Positions 27,756 through 36,887 of a stretch of 64,000 nucleotides of DNA are shown here, in pieces. Below the pieces are notes generated by a model. That model did not search any database. It was not told the DNA's origin and was given only the letters and a program-made list of their open reading frames with translations. Where the stretch lies: positions 60,138 to 124,137 of the forward strand of contig NZ_QXMG01000010.1 of assembly GCF_003569765.1 (NCBI RefSeq), read 5' to 3'. The stretch is from Caldimonas tepidiphila. GTDB taxonomy: Bacteria; Pseudomonadota; Gammaproteobacteria; Burkholderiales; Burkholderiaceae_C. The first letter of the stretch is position 1. Each line of letters begins with the position of its first letter. The translations under genes and the position numbers were made by a program.

Positions 27756-28724
27756 GTGGACATCTCTGCCAACCTCGTCGACATCCTTCTGGGCCTCGTG
27801 ATCCTGCTGGGGCTGTGGGCCGGCTGGCGCCACGGCTTCCTGTCGGCCGCGTCGGGGCTGCTCACGCTCTTCGCCAGCCTGGTGCTGGCCTTCGCGGGCT
27901 ACCGGCCGCTGGCGGGGCTGATCGAGCGCCATGTCGTGGCGCTCGGCGTCTGGGGGCCGCCGCTCGCCTTCGTGCTCGCGCTCGTGCTGGCGCGGCTGCT
28001 CGTCGGCAGCCTGATGCAGCGCGCGCTCGACGCGCTGCCGCGCGCGGCCCACGTGCACCGCGCCAACCGCGTGCTGGGCCTCGCGCCCGGCCTCGTCAAC
28101 GGGCTGATCAACGCGACGATCCTGGCGCTGCTGCTGCTCGCGCTGCCGCTGTTCGACGGGCTGAGCGCCCGCGCCCGCGACAGCGTGCTGGCCGGGCGGC
28201 TCGCGGTGCCGGCGGAGTGGCTGGAGGCGAAGCTGGCGACGGTGTTCGAGGAGGCCGCGGGCGCCGCGCTGGACACGCTGACGGTGCGCACCGGGCCGCG
28301 CGACACGGTCAAGCTGCCCTTCACGGTGCCCGATCCTCGGGTGCGCGAAGACCTGGAGGCGCGGATGCTGGAGATGCTCAACGAGGAGCGGCGGGCGCAG
28401 GGACTGCAGCCGCTGAAGGCCGACCCGGAGCTGGCCGAGGTGGCGCGCGCGCATTCGCGCGACATGTTCGCGCGCGGCTACTTCTCGCACGTCACGCCGG
28501 ACGGCCGGGACCCCTTCGACCGGCTGCGCGCGAGCAAGGTGCGCTTCCTGACCGCGGGCGAGAACCTCGCGCTCGCGCGCACGCTGCCCACCGCGCACCA
28601 GGGGCTGATGGACTCGCCCGGCCACCGCGCCAACATCCTGCGTCCCGCCTTCGGGCGCGTCGGTATCGGCGTCCTCGACGGCGGCCGCCACGGCCTGATG
28701 GTGACGCAGAAGTTCCGCAATTGA
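27756..28724 (+). CDS. CvpA-like membrane domain fused to a CAP/SCP domain
   Basis: 322 residues. The first 170 hold four hydrophobic helices of CvpA type (LVDILLGLVILLGLWAGWRH and on), the family of colicin V production protein. The last 120 form a CAP/SCP (YkwD-type) domain: MLNEERRAQGLQPLKADPEL, AHSRDMFARGYFSHVTPDG, GENLA and SPGHRANIL with the CAP histidines and glutamate. The CAP part should face the periplasm. GTG start at 27756 with GGGAG before it. The function is unknown; both parts are linked to envelope biology. Confidence 0.85.
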   Translation: MDISANLVDILLGLVILLGLWAGWRHGFLSAASGLLTLFASLVLAFAGYRPLAGLIERHVVALGVWGPPLAFVLALVLARLLVGSLMQRALDALPRAAHVHRANRVLGLAPGLVNGLINATILALLLLALPLFDGLSARARDSVLAGRLAVPAEWLEAKLATVFEEAAGAALDTLTVRTGPRDTVKLPFTVPDPRVREDLEARMLEMLNEERRAQGLQPLKADPELAEVARAHSRDMFARGYFSHVTPDGRDPFDRLRASKVRFLTAGENLALARTLPTAHQGLMDSPGHRANILRPAFGRVGIGVLDGGRHGLMVTQKFRN

Positions 28725-28740
28725 TGCCGCCGCCCGGGCG

Positions 28741-29880
28741 CTACAGCCGCAGCCGCCCGGCGTAGCCGGTCATCTCGAGGTAGCCGCCGCCGACGCGCCG
28801 GCCCTGCACGTCGCGCAGCTCGCTCAGGCCTTCCCAGTAGACCGCGCCGGTGCTGGCGCGGCTGTCGAGCTCCTGCGCGTCGAGCAGCGCGTGGACCTCG
28901 AACGCGCCCCCCGGGGTGCGCACGCGCCAAGCGACCGGGTAGCTCGCGCGCGTGGCCGGGCTGGTCCAGCGGCGCAGCGGCTCGAACACCACCTCGTCGG
29001 GGCCGAAGCTGCGCGCCGTGCCGCCGGCCGGCCGGAAGCTGCCGCCGGCCCACAGCGCGCTGCCGTCGGCGCGGCGCAGCCGGAAGGCGGTGAGCGCGCC
29101 GCCGTCGTCGAGGTTCATGCCGATCCAGTCCCAGCCGACCGCCTGGGTGTCGAGCAGCGCCTCGCTCCATTCGTGGTCGAGCCAGGCGCGGCCGCGCACC
29201 TCGCGCTCGTGCCCGCCCAGCGTCAGCCGGCCGGCGACCGCGAGCTGGGGCTTGGAGTAGTAGTGGCTCGCCTGCACGGGGTGCGGGCCTTTCTGCGAGT
29301 AGCCGGCGCGGCCCTGCAGCAGCAGCGGCTGGGTCTCGAGGCATTCGAGCGCGAAGGCGAAGCGCGTGGCCTGCACCCGCGTCGCGTAGCGGCCGGCATC
29401 GACCGGGCCGCTGCGCGCGAGCGTCCAGTCGCGCAGCTTCACCGCGGTGTCGCCGCCGGCGGCCTCGGCGATGCCGAAGCCGGCGCGCGCGATGCGCTGG
29501 TCGTGCAGCAGCTCGCCGGCGGCGAGGTCGGTCACCGCGGCATGCGCGAACACCAGCTGGCGCGCGGCGAAGCGGCTCGGGTGCTCCGGCGGCACGCTGG
29601 TGCGCGAGCGGAAGAAGGTGACCTGGAAACCGAAGCGCTCGCCGCCGCCGGCCTCCAGCGCGCCCGTCACGTACCACCACTCGGTGCGGAATTCGGGGTG
29701 GGCGCCGAAGTCGCGCGGGAAGGCGAGCACCGTGCCGGGCCGGATGACGGGCGGCTCTGGCGCGGGGACGGGCGGGACGCCGGCGGCGGGACCGCCGGAC
29801 GCCGGCTTCTGCGCTTGCGCGCCTGCCGCGGCGAGCAGCGGCGGCAGCGCGGCGAGGCCGAGAAACGGTCGGCGCTTCAT
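28741..29880 (-). CDS. AttH-like lipocalin-fold protein (CrtC/AttH family)
   Basis: 379 residues with a twin-arginine-like signal (MKRRPFLGLAALPPLLAAAG) ending in AQAQ. RTEWWYVTGALE and DHEWSEALLDTQAVGWDW are the markers of the AttH / carotenoid 1,2-hydratase lipocalin family. The start shares one base with the stop of the FtsX-type permease gene (TGATG). AttH proteins stand beside an ABC ATPase and a large permease (attEFGH type), matching this context. Periplasmic; ligand probably lipid-like, inferred from the fold. Confidence 0.85.
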   Translation of the reverse strand: MKRRPFLGLAALPPLLAAAGAQAQKPASGGPAAGVPPVPAPEPPVIRPGTVLAFPRDFGAHPEFRTEWWYVTGALEAGGGERFGFQVTFFRSRTSVPPEHPSRFAARQLVFAHAAVTDLAAGELLHDQRIARAGFGIAEAAGGDTAVKLRDWTLARSGPVDAGRYATRVQATRFAFALECLETQPLLLQGRAGYSQKGPHPVQASHYYSKPQLAVAGRLTLGGHEREVRGRAWLDHEWSEALLDTQAVGWDWIGMNLDDGGALTAFRLRRADGSALWAGGSFRPAGGTARSFGPDEVVFEPLRRWTSPATRASYPVAWRVRTPGGAFEVHALLDAQELDSRASTGAVYWEGLSELRDVQGRRVGGGYLEMTGYAGRLRL

Positions 29881-32435
29881 CACCAGTCCTCCCTGACCGC
29901 CTGCACCGCGTCGCGTCCCGCGGCGGCGCGGCCCGCGACCAGCGCGGTGACGGTGCCGGCGGCGACGACGCCGGCGCACAGCAGCGCCAGTCGATCCCAG
30001 GGCAGCAGCATCTCCATCGTCCAATGGAAGCTCTGCGGGTTCACGACATGCACCAGCACCAGGCTCACCGCAAGGCCGAGCGCGAGGCCGAGCAGCGCGC
30101 CGACGCCGGTGAGCGCGGCGCCCTCGCCGCCGACGATGCCGAGCAGCTGCGCGCGGGTGAAGCCGAGGTGCGACAGCAGCCCGAACTCCTTGCGGCGCGC
30201 CAGCACCTGTGCGGAGAAGCTCGCCGCGACGCCGAACAGGCCGATGCCGATCGCCACCGCCTGCAGCCAGTAGGTGACCGCGAAGCTGCGGTCGAAGATG
30301 CGCAGCGAGGTGGCGCGGATCTCGCGCGGCTCGGCGAACTCGATCAGCGCCGGGTCGTCGCTCAGGCGGCGCACCGCCTGCTGCACGTCGGCGGTGCGCG
30401 CGTCCTCGCGCAGCCACAGCGCGAGGTCGTTGACGCGCGTGTCGCCGGCCAGGCGCACGAAGTCGGCCGCGTCGATCGTCACCGCGCCGTGCTGGCGCGC
30501 GTAGTCGCGCCACACGCCGCGCACGCGCGTGGCGACCGGCGGCTCGCCGGGGCGCAGCGGCAGCGCGAGCACGCTGCCGACGCGCGCGCCGTAGAGATCG
30601 ACCATCGCCTCGCTGACCCAGACCCCGACCTCGCCCGGTGCGGCGGGCGCGGGCGTGCCGACCAGCGGCAGCGTGCGCTCCGGGTCCGCGAGCGGGCGGG
30701 CGATCAGCGCGACCGACGGGCGCTCGGGGTCGAGGCTCAGTGACACGAGGCGCAGCGTGTCGAGCCGCGTCACCTGCGGCAGCGCCGCCACCGCGCGCAC
30801 GAGCGGCGGCGGCAGGAAGGCGCTGTCCGCGGCGGCGCTGCCGGTGGCCGTGCGCACGTACAGGTCGGCCGGCAGCACCACGTCGAGCCAGCGCGCCACC
30901 GAGTCGCGGAAGCTCGCCACCATCACGGTGAGCGCCACCGCGAGGCTCAGGCTCACGACCACGCCGGCGACGGCGAGCGTCGCGCCGTGGCGCATGCGGC
31001 GCGCGCGCTCCAGCGCCAGCAGCCCGACCGGGTGGCGCGCGAGCGGCGCGAGCAGCGCGAGCACCGCGCCGGCCGCGGGCGGCACGCAGGCGATGCCGCC
31101 GAGCAGCAGCGCGGCGACCGACAGGTAGGCGAACAGCGGCACGCCGCCGAGCGGCGGCAGCAGCGCCAGCAGCGCGCCGAGCGCGAGCAACGCCGGGCCG
31201 AGCGCGCGCGCCGCGCCGTCGCGCCGGCCCGCGTCAACCAGGCCCTGGCCCTTGAGCGCCTGCGCGGGCGGCAGCCGCTGCATCGCGCGCGCCGGCAGCC
31301 AGCCGCCGGCGAGCGCCGCGGCGATGCCGAGCGCGCCGTAGACGGCCGCCGCGGCCCAGGAGAACTGCAGGCTCGGCGCGACCCCGGTGAAGTAGCCGCC
31401 GCCGAGGTCGCCGCCGAGCAGGCGCAGCGCGAGCCCGGCGAGCACGGTGCCGAGCGCGAGCCCGAGCACGCTCGCGAGCACGCCGAGCAGCGCGCTCTCG
31501 GCCAGCACCAGCAGCAGCCGCTCGCGCGCGGTCAGCCCCAGCACGCCGAGCAGCGCGAACTGCTGCTGGCGCTTGGCCACCGACAGCGACAGGATCGAGA
31601 ACACGAGGAAGGTGCCGGTGAAGAGCGCGACGAGCGCGAGCACCGTCAGGTTGACGCGGTAGGCGCGCGAGACGTTGGAGATGCGCTCGGCGGCGTCGTC
31701 GGGCGCCACCGCGCGCACGCCGGGCGGCAGGCCGAGCTCCGCGAGCACCTCGCGCGGCGCGGCGCCCGCGACGAACTGCAGGTCGATGCGCGTGAGCCGG
31801 CCGAGCGAGCCGAACAGCTCCTGCGCGCCGGCGATGTCCATCACCGCGAGCGGCGAGCCGCCCGCGGCGACGCTGCCGACCACGCGCAGCTCCCGCAGCG
31901 CCAGGCCCGCCTGCAGCCGCAGCGTGTCGCCCGGCGCGAGGCCGAGCGCCTGCTGCGCCGCGGCGTTGAGCGCGAGCGCGTCCGGGGCGAACAGGTCGAG
32001 CCGCTCCTGCCCCTCGGCGAGCTGCGGCACCAGCCCCGGCGCGAGCGGCGCGGCGACGAGCGCGTCGATGCCGAGCACGCGCAGCGGCTGGCGCCGCCCG
32101 GCCGCGTCGAGCGCGTAGCTCTCCGCCTCGACCACCGGGCTGGCGCGGGCGATGCGGGGGTGCGCGGCGACGCTGCCGTAGAGCGCCTCGTCGAGGCCGG
32201 CGCCGGTGGCGCCGCGCAGGCTCAGGTCGGGCTGGCCGTTGATGCTGCGCACCGCGGCGCTGAACTCGCTGAGCGCCGAGCGGTTGATCAGGTGCACCGA
32301 GAAGGCGAGCGCGACGCCGAGCATCACCGCGAGCACGGCGAGCGCGTTGCGGCCGGCATGGTGGCGCCATTCGCGCCAGGAGAAGCCGCGCAGCAGCGCG
32401 GGCAGCGGGGAGGGGAGGGCGGCGGGCGGCGTCAC
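29880..32435 (-). CDS. ABC transporter permease with two FtsX domains
   Basis: 851 residues: an N-terminal helix, a large periplasmic domain of about 230 residues, then two sets of FtsX/MacB-type helices with a second periplasmic segment between them. Near 515-530 the start of the second half is ARRMRHGATLAVAGVVVSLS. The gene starts with GTG (32435) and has no strong ribosome site. It needs a separate ATPase, most likely the one at 33419-34090, and works with the AttH-like protein encoded directly downstream. Lipoprotein or lipid handling across the envelope is the family's theme. Confidence 0.88.
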   Translation of the reverse strand: MTPPAALPSPLPALLRGFSWREWRHHAGRNALAVLAVMLGVALAFSVHLINRSALSEFSAAVRSINGQPDLSLRGATGAGLDEALYGSVAAHPRIARASPVVEAESYALDAAGRRQPLRVLGIDALVAAPLAPGLVPQLAEGQERLDLFAPDALALNAAAQQALGLAPGDTLRLQAGLALRELRVVGSVAAGGSPLAVMDIAGAQELFGSLGRLTRIDLQFVAGAAPREVLAELGLPPGVRAVAPDDAAERISNVSRAYRVNLTVLALVALFTGTFLVFSILSLSVAKRQQQFALLGVLGLTARERLLLVLAESALLGVLASVLGLALGTVLAGLALRLLGGDLGGGYFTGVAPSLQFSWAAAAVYGALGIAAALAGGWLPARAMQRLPPAQALKGQGLVDAGRRDGAARALGPALLALGALLALLPPLGGVPLFAYLSVAALLLGGIACVPPAAGAVLALLAPLARHPVGLLALERARRMRHGATLAVAGVVVSLSLAVALTVMVASFRDSVARWLDVVLPADLYVRTATGSAAADSAFLPPPLVRAVAALPQVTRLDTLRLVSLSLDPERPSVALIARPLADPERTLPLVGTPAPAAPGEVGVWVSEAMVDLYGARVGSVLALPLRPGEPPVATRVRGVWRDYARQHGAVTIDAADFVRLAGDTRVNDLALWLREDARTADVQQAVRRLSDDPALIEFAEPREIRATSLRIFDRSFAVTYWLQAVAIGIGLFGVAASFSAQVLARRKEFGLLSHLGFTRAQLLGIVGGEGAALTGVGALLGLALGLAVSLVLVHVVNPQSFHWTMEMLLPWDRLALLCAGVVAAGTVTALVAGRAAAGRDAVQAVREDW

Positions 32436-32520
32436 GCGCCCATTGTGGCCAGGGCCGGCGCGTCGTGCCGGGCCCCGGCCGAACGGCCCGCGCAGCTGGC
32501 GGGCCGGCGGCGGGCGCGGC

Positions 32521-33288
32521 TCAGTCCGGGATCGTGTAGTGCGCGTCGGTCATCAGGTCGATGCCGCAGCTCAGGTGCTCGGCCCACTCGATGAACTCCT
32601 TGACCGCAGGGCCGGTCATCGGCGCGCCGTGCTGCGGCACGATCATGTCGATCGGCAGCTGCCGCACCATGCGCGCCCACAGCCGCAGGATCTTGTTGGA
32701 GACCATGTAGCGGCGGTGGAAGCCTTCCATGCGCGGCAGCGCGTCCTGCAGCGAGGTGATCCAGTTCTGCGCCTGCGCGCCGGTGCCCAGCGACACGCCC
32801 AGGTCGCCCGAGAACAGGATCTTGCCGATCGGGTCGTAGAACTGGAAGTTGCCCTCGGCGTGCAGGAAGTGCGCCGGCAGCGCGACGAGCTCGCAGTTGC
32901 CGATCGGGATGTGCATGCCGGGGTCGGGGATGCCGACGACGCGGCCCTCGGTCTTGCCGGGCTTGCAGAAGTGCGGGATGAAGCGCTCCCACACCTTGGA
33001 GATGTAGACGGGGCAGCTCGTCGCGGTCATCCAGCGGTCGAGCGAGGCGATGATGTCCGGGTCGGCATGCGAGGCGATGATCGCCGACAGCCGGTTGGGC
33101 GGGAAGTGCTTGGTCATGCCCAGGTAGAGCTCGCTGTACGCGAGGTTGCCGCCCGGGTCGATGATCGCGCCGGTGTCGTCGTTGACCACCAGGAACTGGT
33201 TGGCCTGAACCGCATCGCCCGACTCCGAGCTGAGGTCGGTGAACATGAGGCACACGTGGCCCTTCTTGCGGAACAATTCGACGGACAT
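32521..33288 (-). CDS. Diiron-fold (ODP-like) metallo-beta-lactamase protein
   Basis: 255 residues matching the beta-lactamase-like half of flavo-diiron proteins, without the flavodoxin half. Ligand positions can be followed: H74-A-D76-P-D78-I79 in place of HxExDH, H143 in HFLHAEGN, D162 in FSGDLG and H220 in PQHGAP. The Glu is Asp and the fourth-position His is Ile, so the second iron site may be altered. Such proteins bind or reduce O2 or NO, or sense O2. Start chosen for AGGGG just upstream. An FNR-type box and a -10 stand before it. It splits an ABC ATPase gene from its likely permease. Confidence 0.8.
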   Translation of the reverse strand: MSVELFRKKGHVCLMFTDLSSESGDAVQANQFLVVNDDTGAIIDPGGNLAYSELYLGMTKHFPPNRLSAIIASHADPDIIASLDRWMTATSCPVYISKVWERFIPHFCKPGKTEGRVVGIPDPGMHIPIGNCELVALPAHFLHAEGNFQFYDPIGKILFSGDLGVSLGTGAQAQNWITSLQDALPRMEGFHRRYMVSNKILRLWARMVRQLPIDMIVPQHGAPMTGPAVKEFIEWAEHLSCGIDLMTDAHYTIPD

Positions 33289-33306
33289 GATCGACCCCTG
33301 AAAATA

Positions 33307-33355
33307 TGCTGTCACTATAGTGTCACGGCATGTATCCGCCCTTGACGTTCATCAA
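33307..33355 (-). promoter_or_regulatory. FNR/ANR-type promoter of the ODP gene
   Basis: Minus strand TTGATGAACGTCAA (33355-33342) matches the FNR consensus TTGAT-N4-ATCAA at nine of ten positions. A -10 hexamer TATAGT lies at 33319-33314. If transcription starts seven bases further, at 33307, the box centres at -41.5, the classic class II activation distance. The -10 lies within a perfect palindrome, CACTATAGTG (33313-33322), and between direct repeats of GTGACA. The leader to the ATG would be about 19 bases with AGGGG. Confidence 0.65.
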
Positions 33356-33418
33356 GGCGCAGGGGATCAGGTGCCGACGGGGCGCGGCAGGGGCCCGGCG
33401 CGGTCCCGCTGCGGCGGA

Positions 33419-34090
33419 TCACGCGTCGAGCACGCCCTGCGCGCTCAGCCGCAGCACGCGGTCGGCGCGCGCCGCGGCGGCCTGCGAGTGCGTCACCATC
33501 ACGCAGCCCGCACCGTAGCTGCGCACCTGGCACGCGAGCGCATCCATCACGCGTGACGCGGTGCCGGGGTCAAGGTTGCCGGAGGGCTCGTCGGCGAGGA
33601 TCAGCGCCGGGCGGTGGATCAGCGCGCGAGCGATCGCGACGCGCTGCAGCTGCCCGCCCGAGAGCTGCTGCGGCAGCCGCGCCTCCAGGCCCTCGAGGCC
33701 GACCTCGGCCAGTGCCCGCGCGACGCGCCCCTCGTCGGGCTCGCCGAGCAGCGTCAGCGGCAGCGCGACGTTCTGCGCCACGCTCAGGTGCGGCAGCACG
33801 TGGAAGGCCTGGAACACGAAGCCGAGGTGCCGGCGCCGGAACAGCGCCTGCCGCGTCTCGTCGAGCGCGGTGAGCTCGGTGCCGAGGATGCGCACGCGGC
33901 CCGCGTCGGGCCGGTCGAGCCCGGCGATGCAGTTCAGCAGCGTCGACTTGCCCACGCCCGACTCGCCGAGCAGCGCGACGAACTCGCCCGGCGCGAGCGC
34001 GAGCGCGACGCCGCTGAACACCGGCGTGTCGCCGTAGCGCCGCTCGAGCCCCTCGACCTGCAGCAGTGGCGCGGTCGTCGCCCCGTTCAT
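33419..34090 (-). CDS. ABC transporter ATP-binding protein (LolD/MacB type)
   Basis: 223-residue ATPase: Walker [10 protein letters not shown], the Q-loop [13 protein letters not shown], signature [14 protein letters not shown], Walker [13 protein letters not shown] and switch MVTHS. This set is typical of ATPases that drive FtsX-type permeases. The partner is most likely the permease at 29880-32435, though the ODP gene lies between them. Its start overlaps the miaA stop (ATGA). Confidence 0.92.
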   Translation of the reverse strand: MNGATTAPLLQVEGLERRYGDTPVFSGVALALAPGEFVALLGESGVGKSTLLNCIAGLDRPDAGRVRILGTELTALDETRQALFRRRHLGFVFQAFHVLPHLSVAQNVALPLTLLGEPDEGRVARALAEVGLEGLEARLPQQLSGGQLQRVAIARALIHRPALILADEPSGNLDPGTASRVMDALACQVRSYGAGCVMVTHSQAAAARADRVLRLSAQGVLDA

Positions 34091-35070
34091 GCCGCCCCCA
34101 GCCGCCGCGCCTGCGCCTCGAGCGTCGCGACGGTCCGTGCCAGCGCGTCGGGTGCGTCGCAGGGGACGCTCAGCCGCTGCGGCATCGAGCGCAGCCAGGT
34201 GAGCTGGCGCTTGGCGAGCTGGCGCGTCGCGGCGCTGCCGCGCTCGTGCAGCAGCGCCCGCTGCGTCGCGTCGAGCGTGTCGCGCCCGGCGGCCTGCGCG
34301 GCGTCGAGCGCCTCCCACGCCTGCCGATAGCCGACCGCGCGCATCGACGGCAGCTCCGCGTGCAGGTCGCCGCGCGCGCGCAGCCGCCGCACCTCGTCGA
34401 CGAGGCCGGCGTCCAGCATCTGCGCGAAGCGCTGATTGATGCGCGCGTGCAGCCAGCCGCGCTCGGCGGGCTCGAGCGACACGATCACCGCCTGCGGATG
34501 CGCGCGCGGGGCCTGGCCGAAGCGGTCGCTGTGGAAGGACGACAGCGGCCGCCCCGACACGCGCCAGACCTCGAGCGCGCGCTGGATACGCTGCGCGTCG
34601 TTGGGCGCGAGCCGCGCGGCGGCGGCGGGGTCGACCCGGGCCAGCTCGGCGTGCAGCGCCGGCCAGCCGCGCGCGGCGGCCTCGCGCTCGAGCGCCGCGC
34701 GCACCGCGGGGTCGGCCGCCGGCAGCGCGTCGAGTCCGTCGAGCAGCGCCTTGAAGTAGAGCATCGTGCCGCCCACCAGCAGCGGCAGGCGGCCGCGCGT
34801 GGCGATCTCGCCGATCAGCCGCGTCACGTCGGCGACGAACTGCGCCGCCGAGTAGGCTGCGCTCGGCTCGATCAGGTCGATCAGGTGGTGGGGCGCCGCC
34901 GCGCGCTCCTCGGGCGTGGGCTTGGCGGTGCCGATGTCCATGCCGCGGTAGACCAGCGCCGAGTCGACGCTGACGATCTCGACCGGCAGCTCGCGCGCGA
35001 GCGCCAGCGCCGCGGCGGTCTTGCCCGAGGCGGTCGGGCCGGCGAGGCCGATCCAGTGCGGCGTGCTCAT
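34087..35070 (-). CDS. miaA: tRNA dimethylallyltransferase
   Basis: Adds a dimethylallyl group to A37 of tRNAs reading UNN codons. 327 residues with the P-loop [30 protein letters not shown], the tRNA-site AYSAAQF and [16 protein letters not shown], and the C-terminal [12 protein letters not shown]. Overlaps of ATGA type on both sides couple it to the MFS exporter upstream and the ABC ATPase downstream. In many proteobacteria miaA follows mutL; here mutL is 8 kb away. Confidence 0.96.
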   Translation of the reverse strand: MSTPHWIGLAGPTASGKTAAALALARELPVEIVSVDSALVYRGMDIGTAKPTPEERAAAPHHLIDLIEPSAAYSAAQFVADVTRLIGEIATRGRLPLLVGGTMLYFKALLDGLDALPAADPAVRAALEREAAARGWPALHAELARVDPAAAARLAPNDAQRIQRALEVWRVSGRPLSSFHSDRFGQAPRAHPQAVIVSLEPAERGWLHARINQRFAQMLDAGLVDEVRRLRARGDLHAELPSMRAVGYRQAWEALDAAQAAGRDTLDATQRALLHERGSAATRQLAKRQLTWLRSMPQRLSVPCDAPDALARTVATLEAQARRLGAA

Positions 35071-36308
35071 GCCGCGCGGGCGACCGAGGGGTCGCCGTGG
35101 CGCTGCACCAGCGTCCACGCGACGAGCGCGGTGACGGCGGCCCAGAAGCCGAGCGTCAGCACCATCGGGTAGACGGTGCCGTTCATCGCGACGCCGAGCC
35201 AGCCGCCGACCGCGAAGGCGCCGACCGCGAGCAGGAAGCCCGACAGCGCCGAGGCCGCGCCCGCGTTGCCCGGGAAGGGGCCGACCGCGCCGGCCTGGCC
35301 ACAGGGCTGGTGGATGCCGTGGCCGAAGGCGTAGAGCCACTGCGGCACGATCACGGCCCAGATGCCGTGCACGCCGGCGAGCGCGAGGCCCGCCATCGCC
35401 GCGCCGCCTGCCAGCGTGAACACCGCGCCGCGCGCGACGGTGCCGCGCACGCCGTGGCTCCGGAGGCCGCGGCGGCACCAGAAGGTGCCGGCGAGGTAGG
35501 CGACCGAGCTCGAGGCCATCAGCAGGCCGTACTCGATGCGCGTCGTGCCGAGCACGTCGATGAAGACGAAGGACGAGCCGGCGAGGAAGGTGAAGAGGCC
35601 CGCGTAGGTGCCGGTGGTGAGCGCGGCATAGGCGAGGAAGGTCGGGTGGCGCAGGATGCGGCCCCAGGTGGCCAGCAGCGGCGCCAGCCGCGTGGCCTGC
35701 GGGTTGCGCTGCGGCAGCGTCTCGTCGAGCCGCCACGCGATGAAGGCGAGCGCCGCCGCGGCGAAGAGCCCCGGCACCAGCAGCGCCGCGCGCCAGCCGA
35801 GCGTCGCGGCGACCACGCCGCCGATGGCCGGGCTGCTGAGCGCGATGACGCCGAGGCCGGACATGCCCTTGGACATCACCCGCATGCCCTCGTGCGGCTC
35901 GAACAGGTCGCGCACCAGCGCACGGCCGCACACCACCGCGGCGGCGAGCGCCGTGCCCTGCACGACGCGCCACAGCACCAGCATCTCGATCGTCGGCGCC
36001 AGCGCGCCGAGCACGCTCGCGAGCACGTAGAGCGCGAGCCCGGCGAGCAGCACCGGGCGGCGCCCGCAGCGGTCGGACACCGGGCCCCACAGCAGCTGGC
36101 CGAAGCCGAAGGCGATGATCAGCCCCGACAGCGTCAGCTGCGCCGCGGCCATCGGCGCCGCCAGGTCCTGCGTGAGCGCCGGCAGCGCGGGGAGGTAGAG
36201 GTCGGTGGTGACGGGCTGGATGCCCAGCAGCAGGGTCAGCGCCAGCGCGATGACGGCGGGGTCGCGCGCGGCGGCGGCCGGTTCGCCGGCCGTGGTTCTT
36301 GTCGTCAT
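35067..36308 (-). CDS. MFS drug exporter, Bcr/CflA type
   Basis: 413 residues with twelve hydrophobic helices. [20 protein letters not shown] and [20 protein letters not shown] (motif A between helices 2 and 3) are typical of the Bcr/CflA proton-drug antiporter family. It is first in a coupled MFS-miaA-ATPase run. The ATG at 36308 gives a normal short cytoplasmic start; upstream frame codons have no coding look. Divergent from the PA2779 cassette. Confidence 0.9.
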   Translation of the reverse strand: MTTRTTAGEPAAAARDPAVIALALTLLLGIQPVTTDLYLPALPALTQDLAAPMAAAQLTLSGLIIAFGFGQLLWGPVSDRCGRRPVLLAGLALYVLASVLGALAPTIEMLVLWRVVQGTALAAAVVCGRALVRDLFEPHEGMRVMSKGMSGLGVIALSSPAIGGVVAATLGWRAALLVPGLFAAAALAFIAWRLDETLPQRNPQATRLAPLLATWGRILRHPTFLAYAALTTGTYAGLFTFLAGSSFVFIDVLGTTRIEYGLLMASSSVAYLAGTFWCRRGLRSHGVRGTVARGAVFTLAGGAAMAGLALAGVHGIWAVIVPQWLYAFGHGIHQPCGQAGAVGPFPGNAGAASALSGFLLAVGAFAVGGWLGVAMNGTVYPMVLTLGFWAAVTALVAWTLVQRHGDPSVARAA

Positions 36309-36470
36309 CCCGCAAGCGTAGCAGGCCCGGGAAAACACCCGTTGCCGGCATGCGACGGCGCCGCGCCCAGTGCCTTCCCCCTGTTTGGGCACCCCCCGCT
36401 CGCCGGGCACGGGGCTAGGATGAATGCAGCCCGGCGTCGTCGGGCCTCTAACCGAGAGAGAGGAGTTCCC

Positions 36471-36887
36471 ATGAACCGTCGTCCCTCACGCTGGCTGGCC
36501 ACCCTGGCCGCCGCGAGCATCGGCTTCGCGAGTGTGATGCCCACCGCGCAGGCCGCGATGATCGGCACCGAGCAGGTCGCCGCCGCGCAAGGCATGGTTT
36601 CCGTGGATGTCGGCGCCGCCGAGCAGCGTGCGCGCCTGAACGCGCTGCTGGAGCGCGAGGACGTGGCCGCGGCCCTCGTCGAGCGCGGCGTCAGCGTCGA
36701 GCAGGCGCGCGATCGCGTCGCGGCGCTCGCCGACGCCGAGGTCGCGGCGCTGGCGCAGCAGATCGACCAGGCGCCCGCCGGCGCGGCCTCCGCGCTCGGC
36801 ATCGTCGTGGTGGTGCTCGCGGTGCTGGTCGTGACCGACATCCTCGGCTACACGAGCATCTTCCCCTTCACCAAGTCGATGCGATGA
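36471..36887 (+). CDS. PA2779-family small membrane protein, copy 1
   Basis: 138 residues: signal peptide (cleavage after TAQAA), conserved IGTEQVAAAQG, a charged helical core with RARLNALLERED and VAALADAEVAALAQQI, and a C-terminal hydrophobic helix followed by FPFTKSMR. This matches the PA2779 family, of unknown function, named after a Pseudomonas gene. GAGAGAGGAG stands before the ATG. Its stop overlaps the start of the PA2778-type peptidase (ATGA). A near-identical copy lies on the other side of the peptidase. Confidence 0.88.
   Translation: MNRRPSRWLATLAAASIGFASVMPTAQAAMIGTEQVAAAQGMVSVDVGAAEQRARLNALLEREDVAAALVERGVSVEQARDRVAALADAEVAALAQQIDQAPAGAASALGIVVVVLAVLVVTDILGYTSIFPFTKSMR

Noticed and set aside
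33310..33326. TGTCAC direct repeat as a transposon target duplication
   Set aside because: Copies are 5 bp apart with no element between; better explained as promoter structure.
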